The translations under genes and the position numbers were made by a program. A DNA stretch of 64,000 nucleotides, from the NCBI GenBank assembly GCA_034231615.1, contig CM067319.1, positions 2,376,501 to 2,440,500 on the forward strand, given 5' to 3'. Each line of letters opens with the position of its first letter. Position 1 is the stretch's first letter. Source of the DNA: Meghimatium bilineatum. Its lineage: Eukaryota; Mollusca; Gastropoda; Stylommatophora; Philomycidae. Positions 49,862 to 60,989 of this stretch are shown here, in pieces. Under the pieces are notes generated by a model. That model was not told where the DNA came from. It ran no database searches and saw only the letters and a program-made list of their open reading frames with translations.

Positions 49862-50165
49862 TTGCCCATAGCTAGACTGACCAGATGCCATTTCTCATAA
49901 CTAGACTGACCAGATGTCATTTCTCATAACTATACGGACCAGATGTCATTTCTCATAACTAGACTGACCAGATATCATTTCTCATAACTAGACTGACCAG
50001 GTGTCATTGCTCATAACTAGACTGACCAGATGTCATTTCTTATAACTAGACTGACCAGATATCATTTCTCATAACTAGACTGACCAGATGTCATTTCTCA
50101 TAACTAGACTGACCAGATGTCATTGCTCCTAATTAGATTGACCAGATGCCATTGACACAAAAGAA
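49862..50165. repeat. 29-bp minisatellite, about ten copies
   Basis: Unit TAACTAGACTGACCAGATGT, CATTTCTCA. Confidence 0.95.
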
Positions 50166-50253
50166 GGACAACATGATTGCGAAAACTGGGACGAGGTACG
50201 TCTATTGTCTTATATAAAGTGGACGGTAACACTCCCGATTTCATACCTGCTGT

Positions 50254-50380
50254 CACAGGGACAGGAAGCACCTTTAGTGTGATGTCAAAGGGACAGGAAG
50301 CACCTTTAGTGGGATGTCACGGGGACAGGAAGCACCTTTAGTGTGCTGTCACAGGGACAGGAAGCACCTTTAGTGTGCGT
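50254..50380. repeat. 32-bp tandem repeat, four copies
   Basis: Unit GTCACAGGGACAGGAAGCAC, CTTTAGTGTG, with small length changes. Confidence 0.93.
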
Positions 50381-50506
50381 TACGACCAATATTCAAAATA
50401 ACGTAACACCAGGATCAAAACAACGCAGGATCAGCCTTCTCACGTGATGTTGTTGACTATTGATGTGATTTCTGTTGGTCACTATATATATTTATAGGCT
50501 ATGTGG

Positions 50507-50702
50507 CGGCGTGGTAAAGAGTGCGTCTGTAACGGCCAAAGTAAGGGGTTTGAATCCCGCCATAGACACTTGTGCATCCGGATAGTTCAGAAAGCAATAG
50601 CAAACTACTAAACGTACGAGACTCTTATTTATATTGCCTAGAAAATCACTACAGCCAAAAATATGCTGGGTTGATGGCTACCTCTTGGATAGGATATGCT
50701 AG

Positions 50703-50704
<2 letters not shown>
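50507..50704 (+). mobile_element. tRNA-headed SINE with (TA)n tail
   Basis: A-box-like GGCGTGGTAAAGAGTGCG, B box GGGTTTGAATCCCG, body ending GCTGGGTTGATGGCTACCTC and TTGGATAGGATATGCTAGCA, then TA repeats to about 50740. Its 3' end recurs at 39140-39190. Confidence 0.75.
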
Positions 50705-50744
<40 letters not shown>

Positions 50745-50884
50745 CATATGTATACAAGTACTTTGTATCGTCCATGTGGTGCCTTCTAACTGACCAACAA
50801 AACGCACGGAAATAATAAAAAAAACATGACTCAAAATGCTTGAGTGAATTCTAATAGCAGGTCTTTTATTGGCGAAAGTCAGTT

Positions 50885-51160
50885 TTACTTTATAAAGTCA
50901 TATTTGTCGCCTCGTGTCGCCACGCTATAAGGTCATATATGTCGCCACGTTATAAGGTCATATGTGTCGCCTCGTGTCACCACGTTATAGGTCATATGTG
51001 TCGCCACGTTATAAGGGCATATGTGTCGCCACGTTATAAGGTCATATGTCACCTTGTGTCGCCACGTTATAAAGTCATATGTGTCACTTCGTTTCGCCAC
51101 GTTATACGTCACATGTTTCGCCTCGTGTCGCCACGTTATAAGGTCATATGTGTGCCACGT
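50885..51160. repeat. 25-bp minisatellite, about ten copies
   Basis: Unit GTCGCCACGTTATAAGGTCA, TATGT, mixed with GTCGCCTC half units. Confidence 0.93.
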
Positions 51161-51560
51161 TTCCACGTGTCTTGGGAACCCCCTTATTGTTCTCTGTCCA
51201 TGTCTTCTTGGTCTCCCACTGTCTCTGTAACCTAATCGTCTTTTATTATATGCCCTTCTAGGTAACTGGGTGCATTCCATTCTCATAAAATGTCCATATC
51301 CACTAGACTATATGTGTTGCGCCATGAGATAATCATTGCATGCAATACTGTCTATTCTATCTTCTCCTGTAACCGTGACAGTCTTTCGCAAGCATTTCAT
51401 TGCTCATGTTATTATCTTTCTCTTGTTTGAAGATGTCAGTGTCCATTTCTGACATTGATAACAGAGTGTTGGTAGGAAAAATATTCTTTATCATTGAACT
51501 TTGATCCTGGCCATCGAACATTGAGGTAAGCGTGACATCTGACAAGTCACCTGGTGTACA
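51150..51560 (-). pseudogene. LINE 3' tail
   Basis: Minus frames: MRMECTQLPRRAYNKRRLGY, DSGRPRRHGQRTI and, upstream, TNTLLSMSEM, ML-AKDCHGYRRR. It runs straight into the 25-bp array. Confidence 0.6.
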
Positions 51561-51714
51561 TTTCTGGCATCTTGTCTGTAAACATGCTTAGGTAATAATT
51601 TTTAATCATGACAGATGCTATCATAATTTGATTTCTTTTCATATAGTCATATTACATTCAAAACTAGTTCACTGTGACCCATACATTCTTAGATACGATA
51701 ATCAACAATCTAGG

Positions 51715-52015
51715 TAAGTGTTGTGACGTCTTGACCACGATCTGGGTAGGTGTATGTGACTTCTTGATCAAGATCTGGGTAGGTGTATATGGCTGCTTGA
51801 CAACAATCTAGATAGATGTTGTGACTTCTTAGCAACAATGTAGGTACGTGTATGTGACTGCTTGACCACAATGTAGGTACGTGTATGTGACTGCTTGACC
51901 ACAATGTAGGTACGTGTATGTGACTGCTTGACCACAATGTAGGTACGTGTATGTGACTGCTTGACCACAATGTAGGTACGTGTATGTGACTGCTTGACCA
52001 CAATCTGAACTTGGT
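51715..52015. repeat. 33-bp minisatellite, about nine copies
   Basis: Unit TTGACCACAATGTAGGTACG, TGTATGTGACTGC; outer copies diverged. Confidence 0.95.
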
Positions 52016-52589
52016 ATGTGATAATGTGAAGCATGCCAAAGGTCGAGTAACATTCCCTTCCCCCTTAAAGCCATAACAAATAACATAACACATATGATAA
52101 AGCAATATTCTCACAGATTATTAATATAACTAATAAATAACACAATAATGGCAATGAGGAATAACACAAAAAAGGAAGACTCACTTTTTCCTCGTTATGG
52201 TTCAATAGGGACCGTTTAACAAGAAACAGAAACGAACCAGAAATAAACACACAAAACTAGAAATACAATAAGATGATCTTACAACCTCACATCAATACCT
52301 TTATCATAGTTGTTATCGCTTCTTAGTTGTGTTACAATGGCACTCTCACACCTTGTCGGATATCTTCTAACAGTTCGTTATTGCTGCACTCTCCACCTAG
52401 GCGGATATATTCTGACAATTAGTGTTTTTTTTAATTTTTCACTCTTGCAGGTTTTCCTGAAATAGGGCCACCAAAAAAAAAACGCAGGAATCAGCCTGGA
52501 AAACGAAGAAATGCCCTTTTTTTAGGTAGAACATATCCATACATCCCCTTACTAAAGATGTAACCATAGCCCTGAATACATATATACCA

Positions 52590-53600
52590 AGTTAGTTGGT
52601 TGGATGGTCAGATCATAATCATGGCACTCTGGACAAGTCCATGGAAGCTCTGATCTCATATTCAGTATATCCTTCAGCATGTGATAACTGCCTGCTCCGA
52701 TTCTGTGTTAGTTGATAACTTCAGCATGTGATAACTCCATGCTCCGATTCTGTGTTAGTTGATAACTTCAGCATGTGATAACTGCCTGCTCCGATTCTGT
52801 GTTAGTTGATAACTTCAGCATGTGATAACTGCCTGCTCCGATTCTGTTAGTTGATAACTTCGGCATGTGATAACTGCTTGCTCCGATTCTGTGTTAGTTG
52901 ATAACTTCAGCATGTGATAACTGCCTGCTCCGATTCTATGTTAGTTGATAACTCCAACATGTGATAACTCCAGCTCCGATTCTGTGTTAGTTGATAACTC
53001 CAACATGTGATAACTCCAGCTCCGATTCTGTGTTAGTTGATAACTTCAGCATGCGATAAGTGCCTGCTCCGATTCTATGTTAGTTGATAACTCCAACATG
53101 TGATAACTCCAGCTCCGATTCTGTGTTAGTTGATAACTCCAACATGTGATAACTCCAGCTCCGATTCTGTGTTAGTTGATAACTTCAGCATGCGATAAGT
53201 GCCTGCTCCGATTCTGTGTTAGTTGATAACTCCAACATGTGATAACTCCAGCTCCGATTCTGTGTTAGTTGATAACTCCAACATGTGATAACTCCAGCTC
53301 CGATTCTGTGTTAGTTGATAACTCCAACATGTGATAACTCCAGCTCCGATTCTGTGTTAGTTGATAACTCTACTTTTGATTTCTAAATCCTGTTCATTTC
53401 TAGCAACATCATTCTTCCCTGCCAAGTTCTACATTCTAGCCATAGACATGGAAGACGAAATATATCCCATATCTTCCAGCCGGTCTAACTCCATGATTGC
53501 ATTCCAAATATCAGCACGGTACATTCAACTGCTACTAGTCAGTTTGGCTACGCTGGCAAGTCTGTCTGCTCTCTCATTTCACTCAGCACCCACTATATAG
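52590..53600 (-). pseudogene. LINE RNase H tail with an internal minisatellite
   Basis: From 53600 downwards: VGAE-NERADRLASVAKL (RNase H end; Gly-Asn replaced by a stop), ADIWNAIMELDRLEDMGYI, then the repeat array, then LKDILNMRSELPWTCPECHD at about 52690-52610. Order matches the relic at 15540-16164. Confidence 0.65.
52680..53370. repeat. 46/40-bp minisatellite, about 15 copies
   Basis: Unit GTTGATAACTTCAGCATGTG, ATAACTGCCTGCTCCGATTC, TGTGTTA; a shorter type has AACTCCAACATG. Lies inside the LINE tail above. Confidence 0.96.
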
Positions 53601-53624
53601 TATAAGTACTGTGTCATGTGATCA

Positions 53625-54040
53625 TTGCATGCTAGATCATCGTCTGCCGAAGATATTTATCTATGGTGAGCTGGAGAAGGGTACACGATCTCGAGGTGGC
53701 CAAATGAAGCGCTACAAGGACTCGTTGAAATTCTCACTGAAAGCCTTTGATATAGACCAGGATGAATGGGAAGAACTTGCACAAAATAGATCTACAGGGA
53801 TGCTCTACAGTCAAAAGGGGCTCATCATCTTGTGAAAAGAGGAGAAATGCAGCAGCTCAACAGCGGAGAATAGTTAAAAAATCACGGATAGGGCAAAAAC
53901 CATCTACAGTGGTCATTCAATGCCCGAACTATACAACGACATTTTCGGCTCCTATAGGGCTTATTAGCCATATATATGAACTCATGGACAAGGATATACC
54001 TCTAATTGCATTTCAAAAGTGGATGTAACAAATTGGCATC
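53625..54040 (+). pseudogene. LINE C2H2 tail
   Basis: Reads MLDHRLPKIFIYGELEKGTR, SRGGQMKRYKDSLKFSLKAF, DEWEELAQNRS, a frameshift near 53810, then RRNAAAQQRR and a damaged finger (second Cys changed, CPNYTTTF) with IGLISHI. Homologous to 7545-7870. Confidence 0.8.
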
Positions 54041-54364
54041 ATCATCATCATGCCATGGACAAACAACAGTATAAAAAGTAGTAATATGTTTGTTTAGCTC
54101 TGTATGTAACATCTTGTAATTAATGTCCGTGTAGCTTTGTAGGTAACATCTTGTAATTTTTGCCTGTTTCGCTCTATCAGTGCATACAAAAACTCAACCA
54201 CCTTATTAATGCAATCTATCTCGTCAATCTAATCTACCCATCCAGTCTTAAAGATTGAACAGATGATTGGAGTAATATATTAACTTGATGGTTGGAGTGT
54301 GATTTATTGATTATATAGCCGGAATGATATATTTATTTATGTGATTGATGGAATGGGAAATTAA

Positions 54365-54720
54365 CCGTTCTTGTTGTTGTATTGCGTAGACTCCAAGTCG
54401 TGTGTGACCGAATCTACCCAGAAATTAACCATACTTGTTGTTGTATTGTTGTTGTATTGCGTAGACTCCAAGTCGTGTGTGATCGAATCTAACCTGAAAT
54501 CCAATACAGTTTTTTATGGAAACCGACCGATCAACTACAGATACATTATAATTACGTCACTTACAAGAGAAACATGATGGACTATGTCTATGTTGTCTTC
54601 TAATGATCTCATGGACTCTGTCTATGTTGTCTTCTATTGATGTCATGGACTCTATGTTGTCTTCTATTGATCTCATTAGCTCTGTCTATGTTGTCTTCTA
54701 TTGATCTTGCAAAGACATCG
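54365..54720. repeat. Two short tandem repeats
   Basis: About 70 bp twice at 54365-54500 (TGCGTAGACTCCAAGTCGTG) and about 34 bp four times at 54570-54720 (ATGGACTCTGTCTATGTTGT). Confidence 0.88.
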
Positions 54721-55274
54721 ATTTAGTAAGTCGTGATGTCCTATTAAAAGTAATCAAGAAGATTGGATGCCTACCAACCTTCCTAAGTATAGTTGAGTCA
54801 TTCAATGAAAGCATCAACTTTCAAATTTGTTAATCAATACTTCAGAGTCGTTAATCAATAGTGCGTAAAATTAGCCTTTATTCTTGCCCTCCTCTAGGAC
54901 ATATACTCCTGTGCCCTCTTGAAACATGATTTTCAGGATAGTGGTTTATTTCTCCGTTCTCGCACAGAGGGTGGCCTCTACAGTGCCTGTAGATTAAGGC
55001 CAAGACCAGGATAAAGTCTTATTTCTGTTAAATACCTCCACTTGGAAAATCGCTGGCTGGTAACAATCTTGACAACCATTTCATTTTAAATGTGTTGAAA
55101 TGAAATGAAATACTAGAGTAAATGTTGTGATTGCTTGCACTAAGACGTTTTAATTTCAAAATGTAGTGTATTGTGTTACTGATAGATACTGTAATAGATT
55201 CATTTCCTCTCTATTCAATCTCTAGTGATTTTAATTGAAACATGAAACCATACGCGGGAAAAACAAGGTCTACT

Positions 55275-55490
55275 ACTAGTATTATGATCTCTACAACTGT
55301 TGCTGCTACTATTACTACTACGATTAATATTACTACTACTACTACTACTACTACAACTACTACTACTACAACTACTACTATTACTACTACTGCTGCGCTG
55401 CTGCCGCTACTGTTACTACTGCTACTGCTGCTACTACTACTACGACTAATACATCTGCTGTTAATACTACTACTACGACTATTACTGTGG
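55275..55490. repeat. (ACT)n/(CTG)n compound microsatellite
   Basis: Long run of ACTACT with CTGCTG interruptions; produces polythreonine, polyserine and polyvaline open frames. Confidence 0.96.
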
Positions 55491-55679
55491 TAGCGTGAAA
55501 AGATGCTTATGTTATATCCAAGCGTAACATACATGAATCAACGTTACAACTCTGTAACTCCAATTCCCATATAGTGAACTTTATTTACCACATAAGTCAA
55601 ATAAAGAAAAAAGGCATAATATCAATTTCCAATGAAAATATGACAGTCCAATAACTCTGGAATCTTTATACAAAATACT

Positions 55680-55915
55680 TGTATCCAATAAACTGGACTC
55701 TGTCAACAAAATATGTGTAAACAATTTTGCTGCAATCTTTCAACAAGATATGAATATCCAATATTCTAGATCTCCAACCAAATATGCGTATCCCAATTTT
55801 GCTGGAATCTTCCAACAAAAGACGTGTATCCAGTATTCTATAAACTATCAACCAAAATATGTGTATCCAATATTCTGGATCTTCAACCAAATAAGCGTAT
55901 CCAAAAGTATGGATC
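55680..55915. repeat. ~34-bp degenerate minisatellite
   Basis: Units vary around ATCCAATATTCTGGATCTTC, AACCAAATATGCGT. About seven copies. Confidence 0.88.
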
Positions 55916-56141
55916 TATTATGTAAATACAGAGTCTACTTTGGGGCACCCGTTTTCGGCGCTGGCCCAAACTCAGACTTCCTAGTTCCAAGCACAACTGT
56001 GCGCTCCGAACTCCAAAACTCAACTCTCCAGCCCCGAGCACAACTGTGCGCTCCGAACTCCCAAATTCAACTGCCTCCTGATTTCCCAAAACCCAAAACT
56101 CACCTAACTCCCCCAACTAACTAAAAACTGATTCCCCCCAG

Positions 56142-56995
56142 CTCTCCTCTTTCAACCAATCTCTGCGTTCATACACATCACAGTCACCCTATCCATCCCG
56201 ATGCGTACTTAAAAGTGTCTGAATCTAATCCGGTGATCTCTCTGTGTTCTGTTACTGCCGGCAATGTTGACCGCGGTGTACAATTTGGGCGTGTTCGGCC
56301 CTTTGTAATAGATGTTGCCATTAACTTTTCCAAACTTACGGGTCAAGATTCATTATATGATATCAATCTCCGTTAATTGATACCCTCTGCTTTCAGTGGT
56401 CCTAATGTGTCCCGGTCTGTCCACTTCTCTATTATACCCAAAAGAATGTGTGAGACTCTCTACTCTCATATTACGGTACATTTCCCAAGAGGTGGGAATT
56501 TGGACCTAGGTGATACTGTTACATTACTACTAATACTACTACTACGACTAATACTACTACTACAAAGATTTAGACGATGCACTATTTTAGCACGTTTATA
56601 TTTATTAGACAACTTGCTTATCAAATATTCAGATTGGTAGCTTATCCTATTTCAGTACGTAGCCATATTTCCAGCATTTTTTGGGGGGGATTGTTTTTAC
56701 TTTCTAGACAATATAATAGTAGTAGAATATCGCATTGTTTTCAGGATGCACGCGCGTGGTCCGCGGCCGTAGTTATATCAGGTACCCTAGACCGTCAGAG
56801 ACTCGCTATGTAGCTTTCTACCACAAAGCCAGATACAAATTACCAAAATTAAAATGTACAAACTATAAGAATGTTCTCATTATTGATTATAACGGTCAAC
56901 AATCCATGCTGGAAATTAACGTTTCACATACCTTGAATATTCAGTACAACTGGTGTCCTGACATAACATGTGCCACTGGGCGAGTTATTCCCTAA
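56142..56995 (+). CDS. Unrecognised spliced coding region, 3' end of a gene or pseudogene
   Basis: A coding-like frame runs from a good acceptor (ATTCCCCCCAG, ends 56141) through PDAYLKVSESNPVISLCSVT and VRPFVIDVAINFSKL to a TAA at 56374, and on in the same frame through FSGPNVSRSVHFSIIPKRMC to a donor CCTAG|GTGATA at 56510. An acceptor GTTTTCAG at 56744 opens an exon to a stop at 56995 (PKLKCTNYKNVLIIDYNGQQ and after). Phase 1 matches on both sides. AATAAA follows at 57051. The TAA at 56374 is either disabling or inside a small intron ending at TTTCAG (56396). I recognise no family; host gene, transposon or integrated viral gene are all open. Confidence 0.35.
56510..56744 (+). other. Candidate intron with (TAC)n
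   Basis: GTGATA donor and TTTTCAG acceptor; contains a TACTACTAATACTAC tract at 56520-56565. Confidence 0.35.
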
Positions 56996-57050
56996 CAAAA
57001 GTCATCTTTTTGTTTTTTCACACATTATGTTTCTTGAGCTACATTCACAA

Positions 57051-57056
57051 AATAAA
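57051..57056 (+). promoter_or_regulatory. AATAAA polyadenylation signal
   Basis: Canonical hexamer 56 bases after the stop at 56995. Such hexamers are common in AT-rich DNA, so it only gains weight from its position. Confidence 0.4.
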
Positions 57057-57059
57057 GAA

Positions 57060-57455
57060 AACTGACATCGTAACATTAGTGTTGAAGAGGATAAAATGCT
57101 TAGAATATCTTGTAACATTATCACTAAATAATAAATGATTTCATGATGTGTCGTGGGGGAGTAAACATTGAGAAAAGTTGTTTCATACGATTCACCAATG
57201 ATAGTTAACAATATGAACTCTATAAATATGTATAAAGTTGCTATTATGTTATAAAAACAGCATATCCCAGTATAAATATATAGTCACGACGTCCTATTAT
57301 GTCTTCACATTTATTCTGAGCTTTTCATACTGCATTTCAGTACTATATTATTGATAATAACGCCCCTTTTTCCAAGCATCAAGCGTGAAATCTTACTACA
57401 GCTGAGTTACTACATTACATTGTGATACTCATACGAAGTATTACCTAGTAGGGAT
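57060..57455. other. AT-rich stretch, nothing recognised
   Basis: No array, coding frame or transposon end seen. Confidence 0.5.
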
Positions 57456-57459
57456 ATCG

Positions 57460-58800
57460 TCTATAGGAGTGGGGTGCAAAGGGAACGCATTGCTCTAGGC
57501 GGACCCAGGGTTAGCAGATAACCAAGATCCCAAATGTACATCCACGTGGTGCACCCTGGAAACAGAAATACAGCAGCTCGAGCTGATTCTGGCCAAATCA
57601 TTTGGGGATCGTGTCCGAGAATGTGGAGGTAGCAGATGGAAAGAGATTTGACTGCACAAGAGACAGACAATATCTCCACCACCAGCATCACCACATATAG
57701 CGACACTGTCGACATACAGTGAAGCTAGTCAGTCCAGTCCGAACATTGTAGGGGCGGCCAATGTAAAATGCACGTAAAGGTAGATGCATGGCGAGAGTCA
57801 AATAGATTTCATACCGAGTACAATGAAAGGGCAGAACAGCGCTAGAGGGCAGCGCGAACTGCAAATAGAAAGTGAAAAGTCCCTAGGAAAGGGGAACTAC
57901 AAGCTCCGTCAGCTCGAGACAAGCTTCTAGTTACCTGTGTTCCTTTCAGGCAGAGACCCAGACCCATCCATTGGCGTTTGGTAAAGCAAGAAGACCTAAC
58001 CCAACTCTAATGTCGAGCCTTCCTAAACCGGAAATATGCTCGCGAAGAAAAAGTGTTCTGTACCCGATGGGCTTAGGCAAGAAAGGGACAACGATGGTAG
58101 TCCTGGCCCAACTCTACTGTCAAGGTTTCCTATAACGGAAGTACACTTGCAGAGAGAAAGGGTTCCGTACCCGATGTGCTCGGGCACAAAAGGGACAACG
58201 ATTTAGCCCTGTCCCTACTTTACTGTCAGGTTTTCCTACACCGGAAATACACTTGAAGAGAGAAAGGGTTCAGTACCTGATGGGCTCAGGCGCTATTGGG
58301 ACAAGGACGCTCAGCTCGAGAACGCTTTGCTCTCAAACGCGTGGTGTGAGACTCGAACTTGGACAAGGGGTACACGATATCGGTGAACGACCCCTCGGCT
58401 AAGAGGGCGAAAGAGCCAGGTTCCAACTCCTCTGTTGAGTTCTTCCCCTTAAGGAACCAGGCTCACGGATGAGAAACGGTTCAGTACCCATGGGCACAGA
58501 CACAGCACGTCCAATTACACGAGGCAAGTTCATAGACAGTGGAACACCTCATGCGAGTTAGACGAGAGCAAAAATCGTCTGGGCGAAGAGTCGCCACTAC
58601 GCGTGCCTGGAGACAGATATAGAGGCTGTCACAGGCTAAGGGTAGCCCACCCGAATTGTCAAGGCATGCCGAAATCGGATGTGCTAAGCCTACAAAGCGC
58701 ATAACGGTGGCACAACGTAATCACGCTCCCGGCGGAAATCGCACAGATATCCGTGATGGTTACAATGGAGCGAACGCAAAACAAACAACAAACATCTATA
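57460..58800 (+). repeat. Dispersed non-coding repeat, family B, longest copy
   Basis: About 1.3 kb, GC-richer than its surroundings, no long frame. Contains GGACCCAGGGTTAGCAGATA near 57500, three ~107-bp units starting near 58001, 58108 and 58213 (CCAACTCTA-TGTC, CCGGAAATA, GGGTTC-GTACC-GATG), then CTGTCACAGGCTAAGGGTAG and GGCATGCCGAAATCGGATGT, ending GCGAACGCAAAACAAACAAC. The last part is related to the long SINE-like subtype (CATGCTGAAGTCGGATGTG ... GAACGAACGC). Confidence 0.8.
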
Positions 58801-58809
58801 GGAGTGTAT

Positions 58810-59640
58810 AAATCTCGCGGTGGTCTTTGTCTGCTATACAAGCTAGTCTAGTCGTACGTGATTTTATACCACGGTAAAGTCAACGTCTAGCCTGTGAACT
58901 GTGCGCTGGTACTTCACGTCAGATGGGTGTGATAGATGATTCGTCCCCGTGTATAAAGGCGCTTTTAACAATGTCACAAATGATAAAAATTATTAACTAC
59001 TGAGGTTGTGGATTACCCTGGATTACCAGAACTGCGACCTCCATTATTTTTGTATGGTTGTAAAGATCTGATATAATCAAATGTGACTAGCGTCCCCGGT
59101 TGAAATCAGCGTACCTCACGATATAAGAACTATATTTTACTTCAGCAAAATGTCGCACTTGTTAACAGCGTCATTGTGGTGAATTTTTGATCTCACGGAA
59201 AGTAAATACCATAAATGTTCTCAGCGGGACCACAGTTTTCGAGTGGTTTACGATCTGCGACCAGTTTCCGGTTTCAATCACTCTTGTGAAGAATTTGGTA
59301 TGAGCCACAAATAACTGCGTAGAAAATGCTTCACCCGAATTCTTTGTGTTTGCCGTGAGATAAATCTATATTCAGATATATATAATTCCCTCCCTTAAAT
59401 AACCTTTGCCCCTTTTCTGCACTTGCAAGGTATATTATATTGTTGCTTCCCTTACAAATAAGATGCATTTGAACGTTCAATAATCGTCACTGTGTCCCAA
59501 TATGCTCGCTATTGCAAAGAATAAAATAGTTTGATCAAATAATATCGATTTTATGGCAAGTTTTTTTTTATATTTTAAAATGAGCATTTTGTTAACACAC
59601 ACGAAATTGAAGGAAAAAATACATTTCAGTTTGGTGGCTT
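58810..59640. other. Stretch without recognised feature
   Basis: No array or coding frame supported. Confidence 0.5.
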
Positions 59641-59654
59641 ATAAAAATCGTTTC

Positions 59655-59790
59655 TATTTCTGCCATGGATTTCTCACACTCTTAATGGTTAGCAGGATGT
59701 TGTCCAAAGAACGGAATGAATTGTAATGGTTTACAGTTTTCATGCGATATCTGCATCGTTCAGTCTGACATATTTGACATGACTTTTGGA
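59655..59790 (-). repeat. GAA-tailed SINE-like family, long subtype (partial)
   Basis: TTAGCAGGATGTTGTCC, GAACGGAATG, GGTTTACAGTTTTCATGCGA and TATCTGCATCGTTCAGTCTG. Confidence 0.65.
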
Positions 59791-60229
59791 AGACTTTGAC
59801 CTATGGTGTGAGATAATCAACTTCAGCTGTAAACCTCATTAAAAACCCGTATTATTGAAGAGAAACGCGCTTTCAACAATTGACACCAATCAAAACACCT
59901 ATGTTTTTGTGCTGCACTGTGGCACACTGTAAATGTATCCACTCATTTGTCTCACAATCCTTCTCTTTCACTCCTGGTAAATAACTGATCGTTGCTTGTG
60001 CATCAGTTTTTTTACTCTTCTCTCACTTTATATTTTGGTCATTTACTTGCCCGACCGTCTTCTGTAATTCCCTGTAGTATAATCTTCCTTGTTCTATCTT
60101 ATCTACCTATGTCAACCCATGATTGACTTTGCTACATATTAATAATTTAGCACAAGATGACGAAACATAAACTGATCTAAACATGAAAATATAAAACTGA
60201 ATGTTGAACTATTGATCGCAGAAGTTATG

Positions 60230-60395
60230 TACTAGCAGCATGAAAGCGTCATTTTTGTGTAGTATCCATATAAAAGCGTCACCAAGTGTTGTGTAGTATC
60301 GATTTTGAAGCGTCATCAAGTGTTGTGTTTTAGAATCGTCATCATTTGTTGTATACAAGCAGTATAGACTCGTCATCATATGTTGTGTAGTATCA
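60230..60395. repeat. Degenerate ~30-bp repeat
   Basis: Variants of GCGTCATCAAGTGTTGTGTA, about five. Confidence 0.85.
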
Positions 60396-60869
60396 GGAAC
60401 TACTAAAATAAATCGTTCTATACATGACTAATATTGAACTGGACGTTTAACAATTGATCACAGAAGAAGAAGAATCATTTATTTTTATTACCATTTTTTT
60501 AATCGGAAGTCTTCTGTAGATTTTTCTTCTATCTTTTTATCTCATAATATAAAAAAAATTTTCCTTCTCTACATTTCAGTCAGAAAATATATTATTAACA
60601 AACTTTCATTCTTCCACATCATCTTGTCCTTAGCCGTGGGTCGCTGAAGTAGCTAATGACAACCACGTCTTCTGGTTGTGGTCTACAACATAAAAGACCA
60701 ACCATCTTGAAACAGCAGAACTCTATTAGATAACCCGTCTATATTGTAAGATTTTCTTCGTGTGTTGGTCCATTTCTCAACACATCCATCCACCCATCTA
60801 CATCTAAATATCCATATACTCATTCTGTCATCAATATTTATCAATCATAACCAATCCCTCACATGTAAC

Positions 60870-60950
60870 CATACATACATCATTTCTTCACCAATCCCTC
60901 ACATGTAACCATACATACACCATTTCTTCACCAATTTCCAGACATCTCAT
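60870..60950. repeat. ~40-bp duplication
   Basis: CCAATCCCTCACATGTAACC and the following ATACATACA-CATTTCTTCA occur twice in tandem. Confidence 0.9.
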
Positions 60951-60989
60951 TTGCCTTTACTTAAAGATCAATTTTCCTATCTAAATTCC

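Noticed and set aside
50507-50590. tRNA gene on plus strand
   Set aside because: A and B boxes present but the cloverleaf fails and the sequence continues into a SINE body.
55211-55534. Polyvaline/polyserine and polythreonine frames
   Set aside because: Trinucleotide microsatellite.
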